64,000 nt of DNA, from contig NZ_JAJFZL010000001.1 in NCBI RefSeq assembly GCF_020733635.1, positions 186,001-250,000 of the forward strand. The letters are read 5' to 3'. The notes under the pieces are model-generated. The model saw only the letters and a program-made list of their open reading frames with translations. It did no database searches and was not told where the DNA came from. Below, piece after piece: positions 26,669-36,101 of the stretch. Origin of the DNA: Nocardia spumae (GTDB taxonomy: Bacteria > Actinomycetota > Actinomycetes > Mycobacteriales > Mycobacteriaceae). The position numbers and the translations under genes were made by a program. How positions within the stretch are numbered: position 1 is the first letter of the stretch; every line of letters begins with the position of its first letter.

Positions 26669-27090
26669 ACCGCCTGCGCAGGGTGATGCGATGGCCGGCC
26701 GATCTCGTGATCTTTCTGATCGAGCTGTATCGGACCTACGTCTCCCCCACCCGCATGCCGGTCTGCCGTTTCACCCCGTCCTGCAGTGAGTACGCGGTGA
26801 CTGCGCTGCGTACCCGCGGACTGTTCGTAGGCCTCGTATTGACGGCCGTGCGTCTGGCCAAATGCGCACCCTGGCACCCTGGTGGGTGGGATCCCGTTCC
26901 CGAAAGGAAGCGGGCCGCCGCCGAAACCGATCCGCCGAGTCTCGCCGACGAGTCGAGCACCGATGAGTCGAATACCGAGTGCTCACATGCTCCGGAGCGG
27001 AGTCGAGCCAATGCCGAGGCGGCTGAACACGAGGCTTGTAAAGGGTCGCCGCGTGCGGTGACCGGCGACACGACCGACGGGAGTACATAG
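26665..27090 (+). CDS. yidD: membrane protein insertion efficiency factor YidD
   Basis: A 141-residue YidD protein. The first ~80 residues are the conserved core: an amphipathic N terminus ([15 protein letters not shown]), then [15 protein letters not shown] and the closing [14 protein letters not shown]. YidD is a small membrane-associated protein that helps YidC insert proteins. The remaining ~60 residues are an acidic, Ser/Glu-rich tail ([14 protein letters not shown]) not found in the short versions, so this is a lineage-specific extension. It overlaps rnpA by 4 nt and ends 4 nt before yidC, inside a tight operon. Confidence 0.93.
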   Translation: MNRLRRVMRWPADLVIFLIELYRTYVSPTRMPVCRFTPSCSEYAVTALRTRGLFVGLVLTAVRLAKCAPWHPGGWDPVPERKRAAAETDPPSLADESSTDESNTECSHAPERSRANAEAAEHEACKGSPRAVTGDTTDGST

Positions 27091-27094
27091 AGCC

Positions 27095-28246
27095 GTGCTC
27101 GACTTCATCTATTACCCGGTGTCCTGGATCTTATGGTTCTGGCACCGAATCTTCGGGTTCATATTCGGACTCGGAGACTTCGACAAGGGCGCCAGTAACG
27201 GATTCGCCTGGGCATTGGCCGTGGTATTCCTCGTATTCACGTTGCGACTTGTGCTGTACAAGCCGTTCGTGAAGCAGGTGCGCACCACGCGGCAGATGCA
27301 GGAGCTCCAGCCGCAGATCAAGGAACTGCAGCGGAAGTACAAGAACGACCGCCAGAAGATGGCCGTCGAGATGCAGAAGCTGCAGAAGGAACACGGCTTC
27401 AACCCGCTGATGGGCTGTCTGCCGGTACTGGCTCAGGTTCCGGTCTTCATCGGTCTGTACCACGTGCTGCGGTCCTTCAACCGGACCGGCTCCGGCATCG
27501 GCCAGTTGCACATGACACCGGCGCAGAACGCGATGACGCCGAACTACGTCTTCAGTGCGGACGATGTGCAGTCGTTCTTGCGGGCCCGAATCTTCGGTGC
27601 GCCGATCTCTGCCGCTATCACCTCCCCCAAGGCGACCCTGGACGCGTACGCCGATTACGGCGGCATCCCCCACGTCTGGAATATGGTCGCGGTCGCCGTT
27701 CCGCTGATGGTCATCGCGGGTCTCGCTACCCACTTCAACGCACGGGCCTCGGTGGCACGGCAGAGCGCGGAGGCTGCGGCGAACCCGCAGGCCGCTCTGA
27801 TGAACAAGTTGGCGCTGTGGGTGTTCCCGCTCGGTGTCGTCGTCGGTGGTCCGTTCCTGCCGATCGCCATCCTGCTCTACTGGGTGTCCAACAACATCTG
27901 GACCTATGGGCAGCAGCATCTGGTCTTCGGTCGTATCGATAAAGAGGAACAGCAGAAGAAGCAAGAGGCGATCGAGCGGAAGGCGCAGAACGCACCCAAG
28001 CCCGGCGCCAAGCCGTCCGCCAAGAAGAAATCGGGATCGGCGGCCGACGCCGCGGCCGACGCCGTGGAGAACGTCGTGGACGCGGAGACGAATGGTACCG
28101 GCGCGGCGGCTTCGTCGAGTTCGGGTGCATCGGCCAAGTCGGGTTCGGCCTCAGGGAAGTCGGGGACGTCCGGCAAATCCTCCGGACCGGGTAATCGCAA
28201 GCGATCCGGCAACAGGGGGCGAGCGAATCAGAAGCGACGTCGCTAA
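27095..28246 (+). CDS. yidC: membrane protein insertase YidC
   Basis: A 383-residue YidC/Oxa1 insertase without the large periplasmic domain of Gram-negative forms. After [20 protein letters not shown] the core has [19 protein letters not shown] with the conserved hydrophilic-groove Arg, [20 protein letters not shown], and later helices [16 protein letters not shown] and [20 protein letters not shown]. The C-terminal ~90 residues are Lys/Ala/Ser-rich ([19 protein letters not shown]) and basic at the end, as expected for a ribosome-contacting tail. GTG start 4 nt after yidD. It inserts and folds inner-membrane proteins, alone or with SecYEG. Confidence 0.97.
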   Translation: MLDFIYYPVSWILWFWHRIFGFIFGLGDFDKGASNGFAWALAVVFLVFTLRLVLYKPFVKQVRTTRQMQELQPQIKELQRKYKNDRQKMAVEMQKLQKEHGFNPLMGCLPVLAQVPVFIGLYHVLRSFNRTGSGIGQLHMTPAQNAMTPNYVFSADDVQSFLRARIFGAPISAAITSPKATLDAYADYGGIPHVWNMVAVAVPLMVIAGLATHFNARASVARQSAEAAANPQAALMNKLALWVFPLGVVVGGPFLPIAILLYWVSNNIWTYGQQHLVFGRIDKEEQQKKQEAIERKAQNAPKPGAKPSAKKKSGSAADAAADAVENVVDAETNGTGAAASSSSGASAKSGSASGKSGTSGKSSGPGNRKRSGNRGRANQKRRR

Positions 28247-28320
28247 CGGTCGCGGATTACGGCTTCCCGGTGCGGTGCGCGCCGGATACGACGGATGATT
28301 CAGATTGAAGGAAACGACAT

Positions 28321-28890
28321 ATGACTGTTGAGACCGATGGAGGGGACGCCACAGTGGCCCTCGGTGTGCAGGACGATGCTGCGGTGGACGACCGTGAGAA
28401 CGCGACCGAGCCGGATCCGACCGATGCCGAAGAGGCGTTGATCGAGGAGGGTGAGATCGCGGGCGACTATCTCGAGCAGCTGCTGGACGTCCTCGACTTC
28501 GACGGCGATATCGATCTGGATGTCGAAGGTGACCGCGCGATCGTGAGTATCGATGGCGGCCGCGATCTGTCGAAGTTGGTGGGTCGGCGCGGCGAGGTGC
28601 TGGACGCACTGCAGGAGCTGACCCGCTTGGCGGTGCAGCAGGCGACCGGTGTGCGCAGCCGCCTCATGCTCGATGTCGCGGGCTGGCGTGCGAAGCGGCG
28701 CGAGGAGTTGAGCGCGCTCGGAACCGATGCGGCCAACCGCGTGGTCGAGTCGGGCAAGCCCGAATCCCTCGCCGCGATGACTCCGTTCGAGCGCAAGATC
28801 GTCCACGATGCGGTGGCGGCAGTGGACGGCGTCGCGAGTGAGAGTGAAGGTGTGGAGCCCAATCGACATGTGGTCGTGATACCGGCCTGA
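28321..28890 (+). CDS. jag: Jag/KhpB (EloR) family RNA-binding protein
   Basis: A 189-residue protein with an acidic N terminus (about 1-50), a KH domain (residues about 55-120: IVSIDGGRDLSKLVGRRGEV, LDALQELTRLAVQQ) and a C-terminal R3H domain (MTPFERKIVHDAVAAVDGV, SESEGVEPNRHVVV). KhpB/EloR proteins bind RNA and influence cell elongation and division. AAGGA lies about 8 nt before the ATG. It follows yidC by 74 bp, as in most Gram-positive bacteria, and is followed at once by a very strong terminator, so it probably closes the rpmH transcript. Confidence 0.93.
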   Translation: MTVETDGGDATVALGVQDDAAVDDRENATEPDPTDAEEALIEEGEIAGDYLEQLLDVLDFDGDIDLDVEGDRAIVSIDGGRDLSKLVGRRGEVLDALQELTRLAVQQATGVRSRLMLDVAGWRAKRREELSALGTDAANRVVESGKPESLAAMTPFERKIVHDAVAAVDGVASESEGVEPNRHVVVIPA

Positions 28891-28908
28891 GTGGTGTGAA
28901 TGGGTAAG

Positions 28909-28943
28909 GTAGGGCCCCCGGTTCATCGGACCGGGGGCCCTAC
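28909..28943 (+). terminator. strong stem-loop terminator after jag
   Basis: GTAGGGCCCCCGGT (28909-28922) and ACCGGGGGCCCTAC (28930-28943) form a perfect 14-bp, very GC-rich stem with a 7-nt loop, followed by GCTTTGT. It separates the rpmH-jag unit from rsmG. Confidence 0.9.
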
Positions 28944-29012
28944 GCTTTGTGGTGAGTTTCGAGCGGGCGCTGGCCGTCCGCCTGCCGTGGATCCTCTATC
29001 GGTCCGGAAGGA

Positions 29013-29028
29013 TGTTTCACGTGGAACG
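29013..29028. other. parS: parS site overlapping the rsmG start
   Basis: TGTTTCACGTGGAACG matches the parS consensus TGTTTCACGTGAAACA at 14 of 16 positions. It overlaps the first codons of rsmG, about 1.1 kb from parA, in the expected ParB-loading zone near oriC. Confidence 0.85.
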
Positions 29029-29761
29029 AGGCGCGGGTGTGACGCCCCAGCACTCCCCCGGTGACGGTGAGCCCGTCGACCTGACACCGCCCGTGGTGGC
29101 GATGGAGGTTTTCGGTGAGCGACTTCCGCTCGCCGTGCAGTACTGCTCCGCGCTAGCGACCGCCGGAGTCGAGCGGGGGTTGATCGGACCTCGTGAGGTT
29201 CCGCGTCTGTGGGATCGCCATATTCTCAACTGCGCCGTCCTGGGTGAGCTGATTCCGGTCGGAGCGTCCGTGGTCGATATCGGCAGTGGCGCCGGCCTTC
29301 CCGGAATCCCATTGGGTATCGCCCGCCCGGATCTTCGGATCACTCTCGTCGAACCACTCCTGCGACGGACCAAGTTCCTGGCCGAGTTCATCGAATCGGC
29401 GGGGTTGGAGATCACCGTCATTCGCGGGCGTGCCGAGCAACCGGATGTTCGCAAGGAGGCGGGCGGCGCCGACTTCGTGACGTCGCGTGCTGTCGCTCCA
29501 CTCGGAAAGCTGGCGAAGTGGTCCCTGCCGCTGGTGCGCGAACACGGTCACATGTTGGCACTCAAGGGATCGAGCGTCGTCGAGGAACTCGAGCGCGATC
29601 GGATGGAGTTGGCGCGTGCGGGTGCGGGCCACGCCCAGATTCTCGAATGTGGCGCCGGCGTCGTGTCGCCCCCGACCGTCGTGCTGAGTGTGGAGCGAGT
29701 CCCACGCGCGGAGAAGCGCGCGAACAAGGAAGCGAGCCGACGCGCCCGGCGCGCACAGTAA
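29021..29761 (+). CDS. rsmG: 16S rRNA (guanine-N7) methyltransferase RsmG
   Basis: A class I methyltransferase (GidB/RsmG) that forms m7G527 in 16S rRNA; its loss gives low-level streptomycin resistance in several bacteria. Diagnostic blocks are [18 protein letters not shown], the SAM motif [35 protein letters not shown] and the C-terminal [12 protein letters not shown]. The start is uncertain: ATG 29012 has GGAAGG directly abutting it, whereas GTG 29021 places that site at a 9-nt spacing and is preferred (246 residues); GTG 29039 is another option. A parS site overlaps the start. It follows jag after a terminator and precedes parAB, the usual order. Confidence 0.94.
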   Translation: MERGAGVTPQHSPGDGEPVDLTPPVVAMEVFGERLPLAVQYCSALATAGVERGLIGPREVPRLWDRHILNCAVLGELIPVGASVVDIGSGAGLPGIPLGIARPDLRITLVEPLLRRTKFLAEFIESAGLEITVIRGRAEQPDVRKEAGGADFVTSRAVAPLGKLAKWSLPLVREHGHMLALKGSSVVEELERDRMELARAGAGHAQILECGAGVVSPPTVVLSVERVPRAEKRANKEASRRARRAQ

Positions 29762-30095
29762 CTTCCCCCGATGTTTCACGGGAAACAAGGCGCGGCGGTG
29801 CCGTTCGTGCGACTGGAATCAGTGATTCCGAGCGTGTCGCAGAGTGATTGCCGCGGTTCAACTTCCGTATTGTGCCGCGTGCTGGCAAGCTAGTTGTCGT
29901 CGAGCGTGAGCGCGGATTCGCGGTTCCCGGCGGCTCGTTCGGTTGGGACACAGCACGTCGGTGAGGGCCATATCTCGAAAACGGGGACATTCCCGAGGGA
30001 TTGGCCGTGAACCTGACCACGTTCAGCTGTTCGAGCCATGCGGCGCCGGTGCTGCCTAGGCACGTGTCTTGAAGTTCTCGGGGTTAGGAGCCTGT
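29762..30095. other. rsmG-parA intergenic region
   Basis: A 334-bp gap without a convincing gene. A parS site lies at its left end (29772-29787). The right end carries AGGAG (30086-30090), the parA ribosome site. The parA promoter is probably here, but no clear -35/-10 pair is visible. Confidence 0.5.
29772..29787. other. parS: parS site between rsmG and parA
   Basis: TGTTTCACGGGAAACA matches the consensus at 15 of 16 positions, differing only at one central base, and is identical to the site inside parA. Confidence 0.9.
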
Positions 30096-31160
30096 ATGTC
30101 GAACCGTCCGGCGAATGTTTCACGGGAAACAACGTCCCGAGTGCCCGGAATGCTGGACAGCGGCGGAGCTGGAGGAGATGACTTCTCCAAGACCGCATTC
30201 GGGAACATCTCCGCAGCCGAGACACCGATCGCAGCCGAGGCGCACCGAGCTAGTCAGGTCTTGCACCCGGGATCGATGAGTATCCCCAAACCGCGAGAAC
30301 AGCGCATCATCACGATCGCCAATCAGAAGGGTGGCGTCGGCAAGACGACTACAGCTGTGAACCTCGCAGCCGCATTGGCGCTGCAGGGAATGACGGTGCT
30401 CGTCATCGATCTCGACCCCCAGGGCAATGCCAGCACGGCACTCGGAGTGGAGCATCACTCCGGCGTCCCGTCGAGCTACGAACTGCTCATTGGTGAGATC
30501 TCGGTGCAGGACGCGATTCAGCGCAGTCCGCACAACGATCGCCTGCTGTGTATCCCTGCCACTATCGACCTCGCCGGTGCCGAGATCGAATTGGTCTCGA
30601 TGGTTGCCCGGGAAGGGCGATTGAAGGCCGCCATTCAGGAAGCGAATCTGGCCGGCTACGAAATCGACTACGTGATGATCGACTGCCCGCCGTCGCTCGG
30701 TCTGTTGACCGTCAATGCGATGGTGGCGGCCAAGGAAGTGATGATCCCGATTCAGTGTGAGTACTACGCACTGGAGGGAGTCGGCCAGCTGTTGCGCAAT
30801 ATCGGATTGGTGCAGGCGCATCTCAATCCGCAGCTGCACGTCTCGACCGTCGTGCTGACCATGTACGACGGCCGGACCAAATTGGCCGACCAGGTCGCCG
30901 AAGAGGTTCGCGGCCACTTCGGTGATGCGGTATTGAAGTCCGTGATCCCGCGCAGTGTGAAGGTGTCGGAGGCGCCGGGATTCGGTATGACCGTCCTCGA
31001 TTACGATCCGGGTTCCCGTGGTGCGATGAGTTATCTCGATGCGGGCCGGGAGATTGCGGCTCGTTCGGTGGTGACAGAGCCCGGCTCGTCGTCCGCGACG
31101 CAAAGCCAGCCGAGCGCCGCGGCCGGTACCGCTGGTGCAGCACAGGAAAGGGGTCGGTAG
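30096..31160 (+). CDS. parA: chromosome partitioning ATPase ParA
   Basis: A 354-residue ParA/Soj ATPase. A variable N-terminal extension (about 1-65) precedes [20 protein letters not shown], the deviant Walker A motif (about 78-86). [14 protein letters not shown] (Walker A'), [18 protein letters not shown] (Walker B) and [17 protein letters not shown] follow. ParA binds DNA non-specifically as an ATP dimer and moves ParB-parS complexes. The ATG at 30096 is chosen for AGGAG 5 nt upstream. A parS site lies inside codons 7-12. parB follows after 4 nt, so they are one operon. Confidence 0.97.
   Translation: MSNRPANVSRETTSRVPGMLDSGGAGGDDFSKTAFGNISAAETPIAAEAHRASQVLHPGSMSIPKPREQRIITIANQKGGVGKTTTAVNLAAALALQGMTVLVIDLDPQGNASTALGVEHHSGVPSSYELLIGEISVQDAIQRSPHNDRLLCIPATIDLAGAEIELVSMVAREGRLKAAIQEANLAGYEIDYVMIDCPPSLGLLTVNAMVAAKEVMIPIQCEYYALEGVGQLLRNIGLVQAHLNPQLHVSTVVLTMYDGRTKLADQVAEEVRGHFGDAVLKSVIPRSVKVSEAPGFGMTVLDYDPGSRGAMSYLDAGREIAARSVVTEPGSSSATQSQPSAAAGTAGAAQERGR
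30116..30131. other. parS: parS site inside the 5' end of parA
   Basis: TGTTTCACGGGAAACA, 15 of 16 matches to consensus, encodes residues within the ParA N terminus (VSRET). It lies 20 bp past the parA start, so ParB spreading from it could repress parAB. Confidence 0.9.
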
Positions 31161-31164
31161 GTCG

Positions 31165-32166
31165 ATGAGTCAGGCGAAGAAGGGTGGATTGGGGCGCGGA
31201 TTAGCCGCGTTGATCCCGACTGGTCCGACCGATGTTCAGGGCTTGGGAAGTGCGGCCGCCAATGCCGTGATCGGACTCGATCCGATCGGCCCCCATCCGG
31301 CATCGGCCTATCTGCATCGAGTTCCCGAGGCAGCCGAGGAGTCGGGTGCCGGAGCTGTCTATCGGGAGATTCCACCGGATCAGATCGAGCGAAATCCCAA
31401 GCAGCCGCGGCAGGTCTTCGAAGAGGATGCGCTCGCCGAGCTCGTGCACTCGGTACGGGAATTCGGCTTGATGCAGCCGATCGTGGTGCGCGTGCTGGAG
31501 TCCTCCCCTACCCCGCGCTACCAGTTGGTGATGGGCGAGCGGCGCTGGCGGGCTTGTCAGGAAGCCGGGCTGGAAACCATTCCGGCGATCGTGCGCGAGA
31601 CCACCGACGACGCCATGCTGCGCGATGCGTTGCTGGAGAATATTCATCGGGTCCAGCTGAATCCGCTCGAAGAGGCGGCGGCATATCAGCAGCTGCTCGA
31701 AGAGTTCGGCGTCACCCACGAGGAGCTGGCGAATCGAATCGGCCGATCCCGACCGGTCGTCACGAATATGATTCGTCTGTTGAAGTTGCCGATTCCGGTA
31801 CAGCGGCGCGTCGCGGCCGGTGTGCTGTCCGCCGGACATGCGCGTGCGCTGCTCGGTCTGGAAGCGGGCGCCGAAGCTCAGGAGCGGTTGGCCGAACGCA
31901 TCGTCGCCGAGGGATTGTCCGTGCGAGCGACCGAGGAGGCAGTCACCCTCGCCAACCGCTACCCCGAGGATGAACCGAAGCCGGCTCCGAAGCGGAAGCC
32001 GATCTACGCACCGGGGCTCGACAAGGTTGCCGAACGGCTGGCGAATTCTTTCGACACTCGGGTGACCGTCAGCATGGGCAAGAAGAAGGGCCGAATCGTT
32101 GTCGAGTTCGGTTCGGTCGATGATCTGGAACGCATTGTCGGGCTGATGGAGCAGCAGCAGCTCTGA
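31165..32166 (+). CDS. parB: chromosome partitioning CTPase/DNA-binding protein ParB
   Basis: A 333-residue ParB/Spo0J. It opens with [14 protein letters not shown], the conserved ParA-interacting start. The N-terminal CTP-binding domain contains [12 protein letters not shown] and [15 protein letters not shown] (the GERR box), then [21 protein letters not shown] helix-turn-helix follows ([20 protein letters not shown]) for parS recognition, and the C-terminal ~60 residues form the dimerisation domain. ParB loads at the parS sites around 29-30 kb and spreads. ATG 31165 is the conserved start; the frame's earlier ATG at 31135 lies inside parA. Confidence 0.97.
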   Translation: MSQAKKGGLGRGLAALIPTGPTDVQGLGSAAANAVIGLDPIGPHPASAYLHRVPEAAEESGAGAVYREIPPDQIERNPKQPRQVFEEDALAELVHSVREFGLMQPIVVRVLESSPTPRYQLVMGERRWRACQEAGLETIPAIVRETTDDAMLRDALLENIHRVQLNPLEEAAAYQQLLEEFGVTHEELANRIGRSRPVVTNMIRLLKLPIPVQRRVAAGVLSAGHARALLGLEAGAEAQERLAERIVAEGLSVRATEEAVTLANRYPEDEPKPAPKRKPIYAPGLDKVAERLANSFDTRVTVSMGKKKGRIVVEFGSVDDLERIVGLMEQQQL

Positions 32167-32388
32167 CAAGAGTTATGGGCCGAAATTCATCGTGATCGGG
32201 TAGATGTCGGCGCCTCGGCTAGAAACGTCACTGTGACGCCGCTGTTTTTCGGGCCGAACCGAGGTGTGTCGCCATCGATAAGGGATGGGAAATGAGGCGT
32301 TCGCTTTGATCGCATATTCTTGCTGGCGAGAAGATGTTGATGCGGCGTGAGCATAGATGAATCGGAAAGCTGGAGGCTGAGTAGAGCG

Positions 32389-33129
32389 GTGTCGACCAGC
32401 GTGACCGCACTGACCCTCGGCGGACTCGATCAGCTCCCCGCGCATGCGCGTCGATGTGTGTTCTGGGAGATCGATCCGGCAGTGGCGGCGGATTCCCGTG
32501 AATTCAGCGATCCCGTCTTCGAAAAGGAAGCATGGCTGTCCACGGTCATGCTCGAATGGGGTTCCTGCGGGCAGGTCGCACTCGTCGATGGCCAATCGGC
32601 CGGATGCGCGTTGTATTCGCCACCGAGCGTGGTGCCGCGCGCGGCACTGTTCCCCACCTCCCCCGTGAGCCCGGACGCGGTCCTGCTGACCACGCTGCGG
32701 GCCGAACCGCCGCATAATGATGGGGATATTGCCCATCGGCTCATACAGGCCGTAGTTGGCGATCTGATGCGTCGCGGTGTGCGCGCGATCGAAGCATTCG
32801 GAATTCGCTCCGATCCGGCCGCCACCGCGCTTCCCGCTCGCGGAATCAAGTCGATGTTCTTCATGGAACGAATCGACTCTCCGGCGCAGGGCATCGCCTC
32901 CGCACCGCGGCAGCGTGCCGACAGCGCCTGTTCGCCCGAGAGCTGCATGATCGATGCGGACTTCTTGGAGGATGTCGGATTCTCCGTCGTGGCACCGCAC
33001 CATCGGTTTCCCCGGCTGCGACTCGAACTCGACAGTGATCATCTGTGGAAGGAAGATGTCGAGCACGCGCTCGATCAGCTGCTTGCGGCAGCCGCGCTGC
33101 AGACCCAGCCGGGTGTCACCTGTCGCTGA
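32389..33129 (+). CDS. GNAT-family N-acetyltransferase (Rv3916c homologue)
   Basis: A ~246-residue protein in the conserved position after parB. VTALTLGGLDQLPAHARRCVFWE and EKEAWLSTVMLEWGSCGQVAL match the actinobacterial family next to parB/cwlM. A GNAT-like acetyl-CoA region is suggested by LLTTLRAEPPHNDGDIAHRL, with a following helix AVVGDLMRRGVRAIEAFG. The C-terminal part (FLEDVGFSVVAPHHRFPRLR) is the conserved GNAT fold end. The GTG at 32389 is preferred because homology begins there and GGAGG lies upstream; GTG 32347 is possible. Substrate unknown. It converges on cwlM, with a shared strong terminator between them. Confidence 0.85.
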   Translation: MSTSVTALTLGGLDQLPAHARRCVFWEIDPAVAADSREFSDPVFEKEAWLSTVMLEWGSCGQVALVDGQSAGCALYSPPSVVPRAALFPTSPVSPDAVLLTTLRAEPPHNDGDIAHRLIQAVVGDLMRRGVRAIEAFGIRSDPAATALPARGIKSMFFMERIDSPAQGIASAPRQRADSACSPESCMIDADFLEDVGFSVVAPHHRFPRLRLELDSDHLWKEDVEHALDQLLAAAALQTQPGVTCR

Positions 33130-33140
33130 CCTGTAATCGA

Positions 33141-33178
33141 ACGACGGTGCCCCGGGAATCGACCCGGGGCACCGTCGT
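33141..33178. terminator. bidirectional terminator between the GNAT gene and cwlM
   Basis: ACGACGGTGCCCCGGG (33141-33156) and CCCGGGGCACCGTCGT (33163-33178) form a perfect 16-bp stem with a 6-nt loop in the 65-bp gap between convergent genes. It lacks a T run but is symmetric and can stop both transcripts. Confidence 0.85.
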
Positions 33179-33194
33179 TGGGTACGAAGACCGT

Positions 33195-34391
33195 CTATAT
33201 GCGGTCGGCCGCGGCCAGTTCCTCGGCCAGCAGTTCGGCGAATGTGTAAGTCCCGGTGGGCTGATCGTCCTGGCCCAGCAGATACAACCGCTTGACCGAG
33301 ATCAGAATGGCCTCCGCGATGACATCGCGCATCCGCGGATTGGTCAGGACCGACGCATCGTATTCGTTTGTCAGGTAGCCGATATCGACCTGCACCGTCG
33401 GCATCTTCGTCAGCCTGAGCAGATCCCAGGTGCGGGCGTGGGTGCGGCAGTCCTGCAGCGAGGTCCGGGCCACGATCTCGCGCTGGATGAAGCCGGCGAG
33501 CACCTGGCCGATCATCGACACCGAGCCGTGGGAATTGCCGAAATGGAAGCTGGCGACGCCGCCGGCGGAGGAACTGAGATTCGCGGCGCAGCGCAGCGAG
33601 ATCATCAGGTCGGCATCGAAGGTGTTGGAGGTCTCCGCGCGTTCGGCATCGGTCGGGCTGGCGCCCCACGGCCGGGACAGGAATGTCTCCATACCGGTGG
33701 CGGCCATCCGGCCCTCCAACCGGCTCGCGAGATCCCAGAGAATCTCCGACTCGTAGACATCGCCGAATTCCGTGGGTACGGCCAAACCCTTGTCCTCGCC
33801 ACCCATTCCGGGATCGATGACAATGCGCTTACCGGTCAACTGCGGACCCGCGCGGTGGACCACTTCCTCCTCCGCGATGCGATGCGGATTACCACCCGTC
33901 ACCCGAGCGCCCAGCAACTCCAGCGAGCGGAGGGTATCGGGGCCGCAGATACCGTCGGCGGCCAGACCGATCTCGCGCTGGAACGCGGTCAGCGCCTCGT
34001 GGGTATGCGGGCCGAAGTAGCCATCGATGCGGTGAACATAGAAGCCCAGATCCTGCAGGCGCCGTTGCAGAGTGGCCACATCGTCGCCGTACAGCGGAGC
34101 CGAGAGCTGATAGATGAGAGTGCGTGCACCGAGGCGATAGGAGGCCTCTTTCAACGCCCGATAGGTGGCCGGTCCGACCACACCGTCGACGAGCAGTCCC
34201 CGTTGCTGCTGGAAAGCGCGTACCGCCGAATCGAGTTGACGATCGAAGACGGCGTCGGAATCCTTCCAATACTCTCCGCGTCCATCGGACCGGTCGGTCC
34301 CGTGCGGGTGTGGATGGAATCCCAGACTTGCCAGGGTGCTCCGGACCTCAGCGACGGCTGGACCAGTATCGCCGTGACGAAGTCGGTGCAT
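33195..34391 (-). CDS. cwlM: CwlM, pseudo-amidase regulator of peptidoglycan synthesis
   Basis: A 398-residue homologue of mycobacterial CwlM (Rv3915). Two peptidoglycan-binding domains come first (LRHGDTGPAVAEVRSTLASL and LYGDDVATLQRRLQDLGFYV), then an Amidase_3 fold. The usual zinc His in DPGHGG is replaced (IVIDPGMGGEDKG), and the second zinc His region reads LMISLRCAAN with Arg instead of His, so the zinc site is broken. In mycobacteria CwlM is a non-enzymatic cytoplasmic activator of MurA when phosphorylated by PknB; the same role is inferred. No signal peptide. ATG 34391 has GGAAAGGG about 9 nt upstream. The trx genes lie upstream on the same strand. Confidence 0.93.
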   Translation of the reverse strand: MHRLRHGDTGPAVAEVRSTLASLGFHPHPHGTDRSDGRGEYWKDSDAVFDRQLDSAVRAFQQQRGLLVDGVVGPATYRALKEASYRLGARTLIYQLSAPLYGDDVATLQRRLQDLGFYVHRIDGYFGPHTHEALTAFQREIGLAADGICGPDTLRSLELLGARVTGGNPHRIAEEEVVHRAGPQLTGKRIVIDPGMGGEDKGLAVPTEFGDVYESEILWDLASRLEGRMAATGMETFLSRPWGASPTDAERAETSNTFDADLMISLRCAANLSSSAGGVASFHFGNSHGSVSMIGQVLAGFIQREIVARTSLQDCRTHARTWDLLRLTKMPTVQVDIGYLTNEYDASVLTNPRMRDVIAEAILISVKRLYLLGQDDQPTGTYTFAELLAEELAAADRI

Positions 34392-34625
34392 GCGTGAGAG
34401 CCCTTTCCTTCCGCCAACCCGGGTACCCACTGATGCGACGGCGCACACCCTCGCATGCCCGGAGGTCGGTCGATTGTCTCAGACCCGAGCCGAATTTCGG
34501 CAATTCTCCGGGTGCCGAAATAGTACACAGCTATCGGGGCCCCGACAGCCTGCCGGTGAAACCGGATCGGGCTCCGGCCTCGGCAACGCTCGCGACGTGC
34601 CACGGCCGGGGCCTCGACGGGTCTT

Positions 34626-34952
34626 TCAGATGATGCCTTCGAGCTCGCGCAGCAGTGCGGCCTTACCCTTGGCGCCCACGATGCGTTTGGCTTCCTTACC
34701 GCCGGAGAACAGGATCATCGTCGGCAGAGCCATGACGCCGTAGTCGCGTGAGCTGGTCGGATTGGCATCCGCATCCACCTTCGCGATGGTGAGCTTATCG
34801 GCGTGCGCGGCGGCGATCTCCTCGAGCACCGGGGCGACCATCTTGCACGGACCGCACCAGGAGGCCCAGAAGTCGACTAGCACCGGCTTGTCACTGCCGA
34901 GCACATCCTGTTCGAAAGTGGCGTCGGTGACGGTCTTGGTGGATTCGGACAT
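34626..34952 (-). CDS. trxA: thioredoxin
   Basis: A 108-residue cytoplasmic thioredoxin. The active site is WASWCGPCKMVAPVLEEIA (about residues 28-46), and the cis-Pro loop is VMALPTMILFSGG. It reduces protein disulfides and receives electrons from the thioredoxin reductase encoded 53 bp upstream on the same strand. It corresponds to trxC (Rv3914) in the mycobacterial order. The gene name could therefore be trxC by that convention. Nothing unusual in length or motif. Confidence 0.96.
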   Translation of the reverse strand: MSESTKTVTDATFEQDVLGSDKPVLVDFWASWCGPCKMVAPVLEEIAAAHADKLTIAKVDADANPTSSRDYGVMALPTMILFSGGKEAKRIVGAKGKAALLRELEGII

Positions 34953-35005
34953 GGTGGAACTCCTAGCGGTGTGCGGTGTCGCGATATTCGATGAGATCGG
35001 GGTGA

Positions 35006-35992
35006 TCAGCCGGCGGTAACTTCCACCGGGTTGCCGGCGTGATCGAGGGTGTTGCTGGTGATATCGCCCTTCTCGGCGAGCCAGCGTTCGGCGTCGATCG
35101 CCGAGCGGCAGCCGGTTCCGGCGGCGGTGATGGCCTGACGGTAGGTGTGATCGACCAGATCGCCGGCCGCGAAGACACCGTCGACCGAGGTGGCGGTGCT
35201 GGGCTCACGGACCTGCACGTAGCCCTCGGCGTCGAGGTCGACCTGACCGCGGACCAATTCGCTGCGCGGGTCGTGACCGATCGCCACGAACAGACCGGTC
35301 GCGGCCAATTCGGAGGTCTCCCCCGTCTTGGTATCGCGGAGGGTGAGGCTGGTCACGGCGGTATCGCCGTGGACCTCGACGACCTCGGAATTGAGGCGGA
35401 AGCGGATCTTCTCGTTGGACTTGGCCCGCTCGAGCATGATGCGCGAGGCACGGAACTCCTCGCGGCGGTGCACGATGGTCACGCTGGAGGCGAACTTGGT
35501 GAGGAAGGTCGCTTCCTCCATCGCCGAATCGCCACCACCGACCACGACGATGTCCTGGCCCTTGAAGAAGAATCCGTCGCAGGTCGCGCAGGCGCTGACG
35601 CCGCGGCCCAGCATCTCCTGCTCCCCCGGGACGCCGAGATACCGTGCGGCCGAACCCATGGCCAGGATGATCGCGTAGGACTGGTAGACCTCACCACCGA
35701 CGGTGACCGACTTGATCGGACCGGAGAGATCGATGGCCTCGACGTCCTCGGTGCGGATATCGGCTCCGAAGCGCTTGGCCTGCTCGCGCATTTCCTCCAT
35801 CAGGTCCGGGCCCATGATGCCGTCGCGGAAGCCGGGGAAGTTCTCGACCTCGGTCGTCGTCATCAGCGCACCACCGAACTGGGTGCCCTCGAACAGCAGC
35901 GGCTCGAGTTCGGCCCGGGCAGCGTAGACCGCGGCGGTGTAGCCGGCGGGGCCGGAGCCGACAATGATCAGATCGCGAACAGGCGTACTCAT
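35006..35992 (-). CDS. trxB: thioredoxin-disulfide reductase
   Basis: A 328-residue flavoprotein reductase. The FAD motif [19 protein letters not shown] is N-terminal, the redox-active pair is in [13 protein letters not shown] (about 140-152), the NADPH motif [16 protein letters not shown] follows, and the C-terminal FAD motif is [21 protein letters not shown]. It transfers electrons from NADPH to thioredoxin encoded next downstream. It lies in the sigM-antisigma-trxB-trxA run, which in mycobacteria responds partly to SigM/SigH; no such promoter can be fixed here from sequence. Length is normal. Confidence 0.97.
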   Translation of the reverse strand: MSTPVRDLIIVGSGPAGYTAAVYAARAELEPLLFEGTQFGGALMTTTEVENFPGFRDGIMGPDLMEEMREQAKRFGADIRTEDVEAIDLSGPIKSVTVGGEVYQSYAIILAMGSAARYLGVPGEQEMLGRGVSACATCDGFFFKGQDIVVVGGGDSAMEEATFLTKFASSVTIVHRREEFRASRIMLERAKSNEKIRFRLNSEVVEVHGDTAVTSLTLRDTKTGETSELAATGLFVAIGHDPRSELVRGQVDLDAEGYVQVREPSTATSVDGVFAAGDLVDHTYRQAITAAGTGCRSAIDAERWLAEKGDITSNTLDHAGNPVEVTAG

Positions 35993-36101
35993 GGTGCCCT
36001 TCCGAGGAGTGTTGAACAGGCGTGTCGGTCAACAACAGCGTAAACGCAGTTGTTCCCGCAGCCGACCGGCCGTGGTCGGAGGACCCCGCCCGGCTGGGCT
36101 T

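Noticed and set aside
32173..33669. 498-residue minus-strand frame over the GNAT gene and the cwlM end
   Set aside because: Runs across the strong bidirectional terminator and opposite a conserved gene. No domain.
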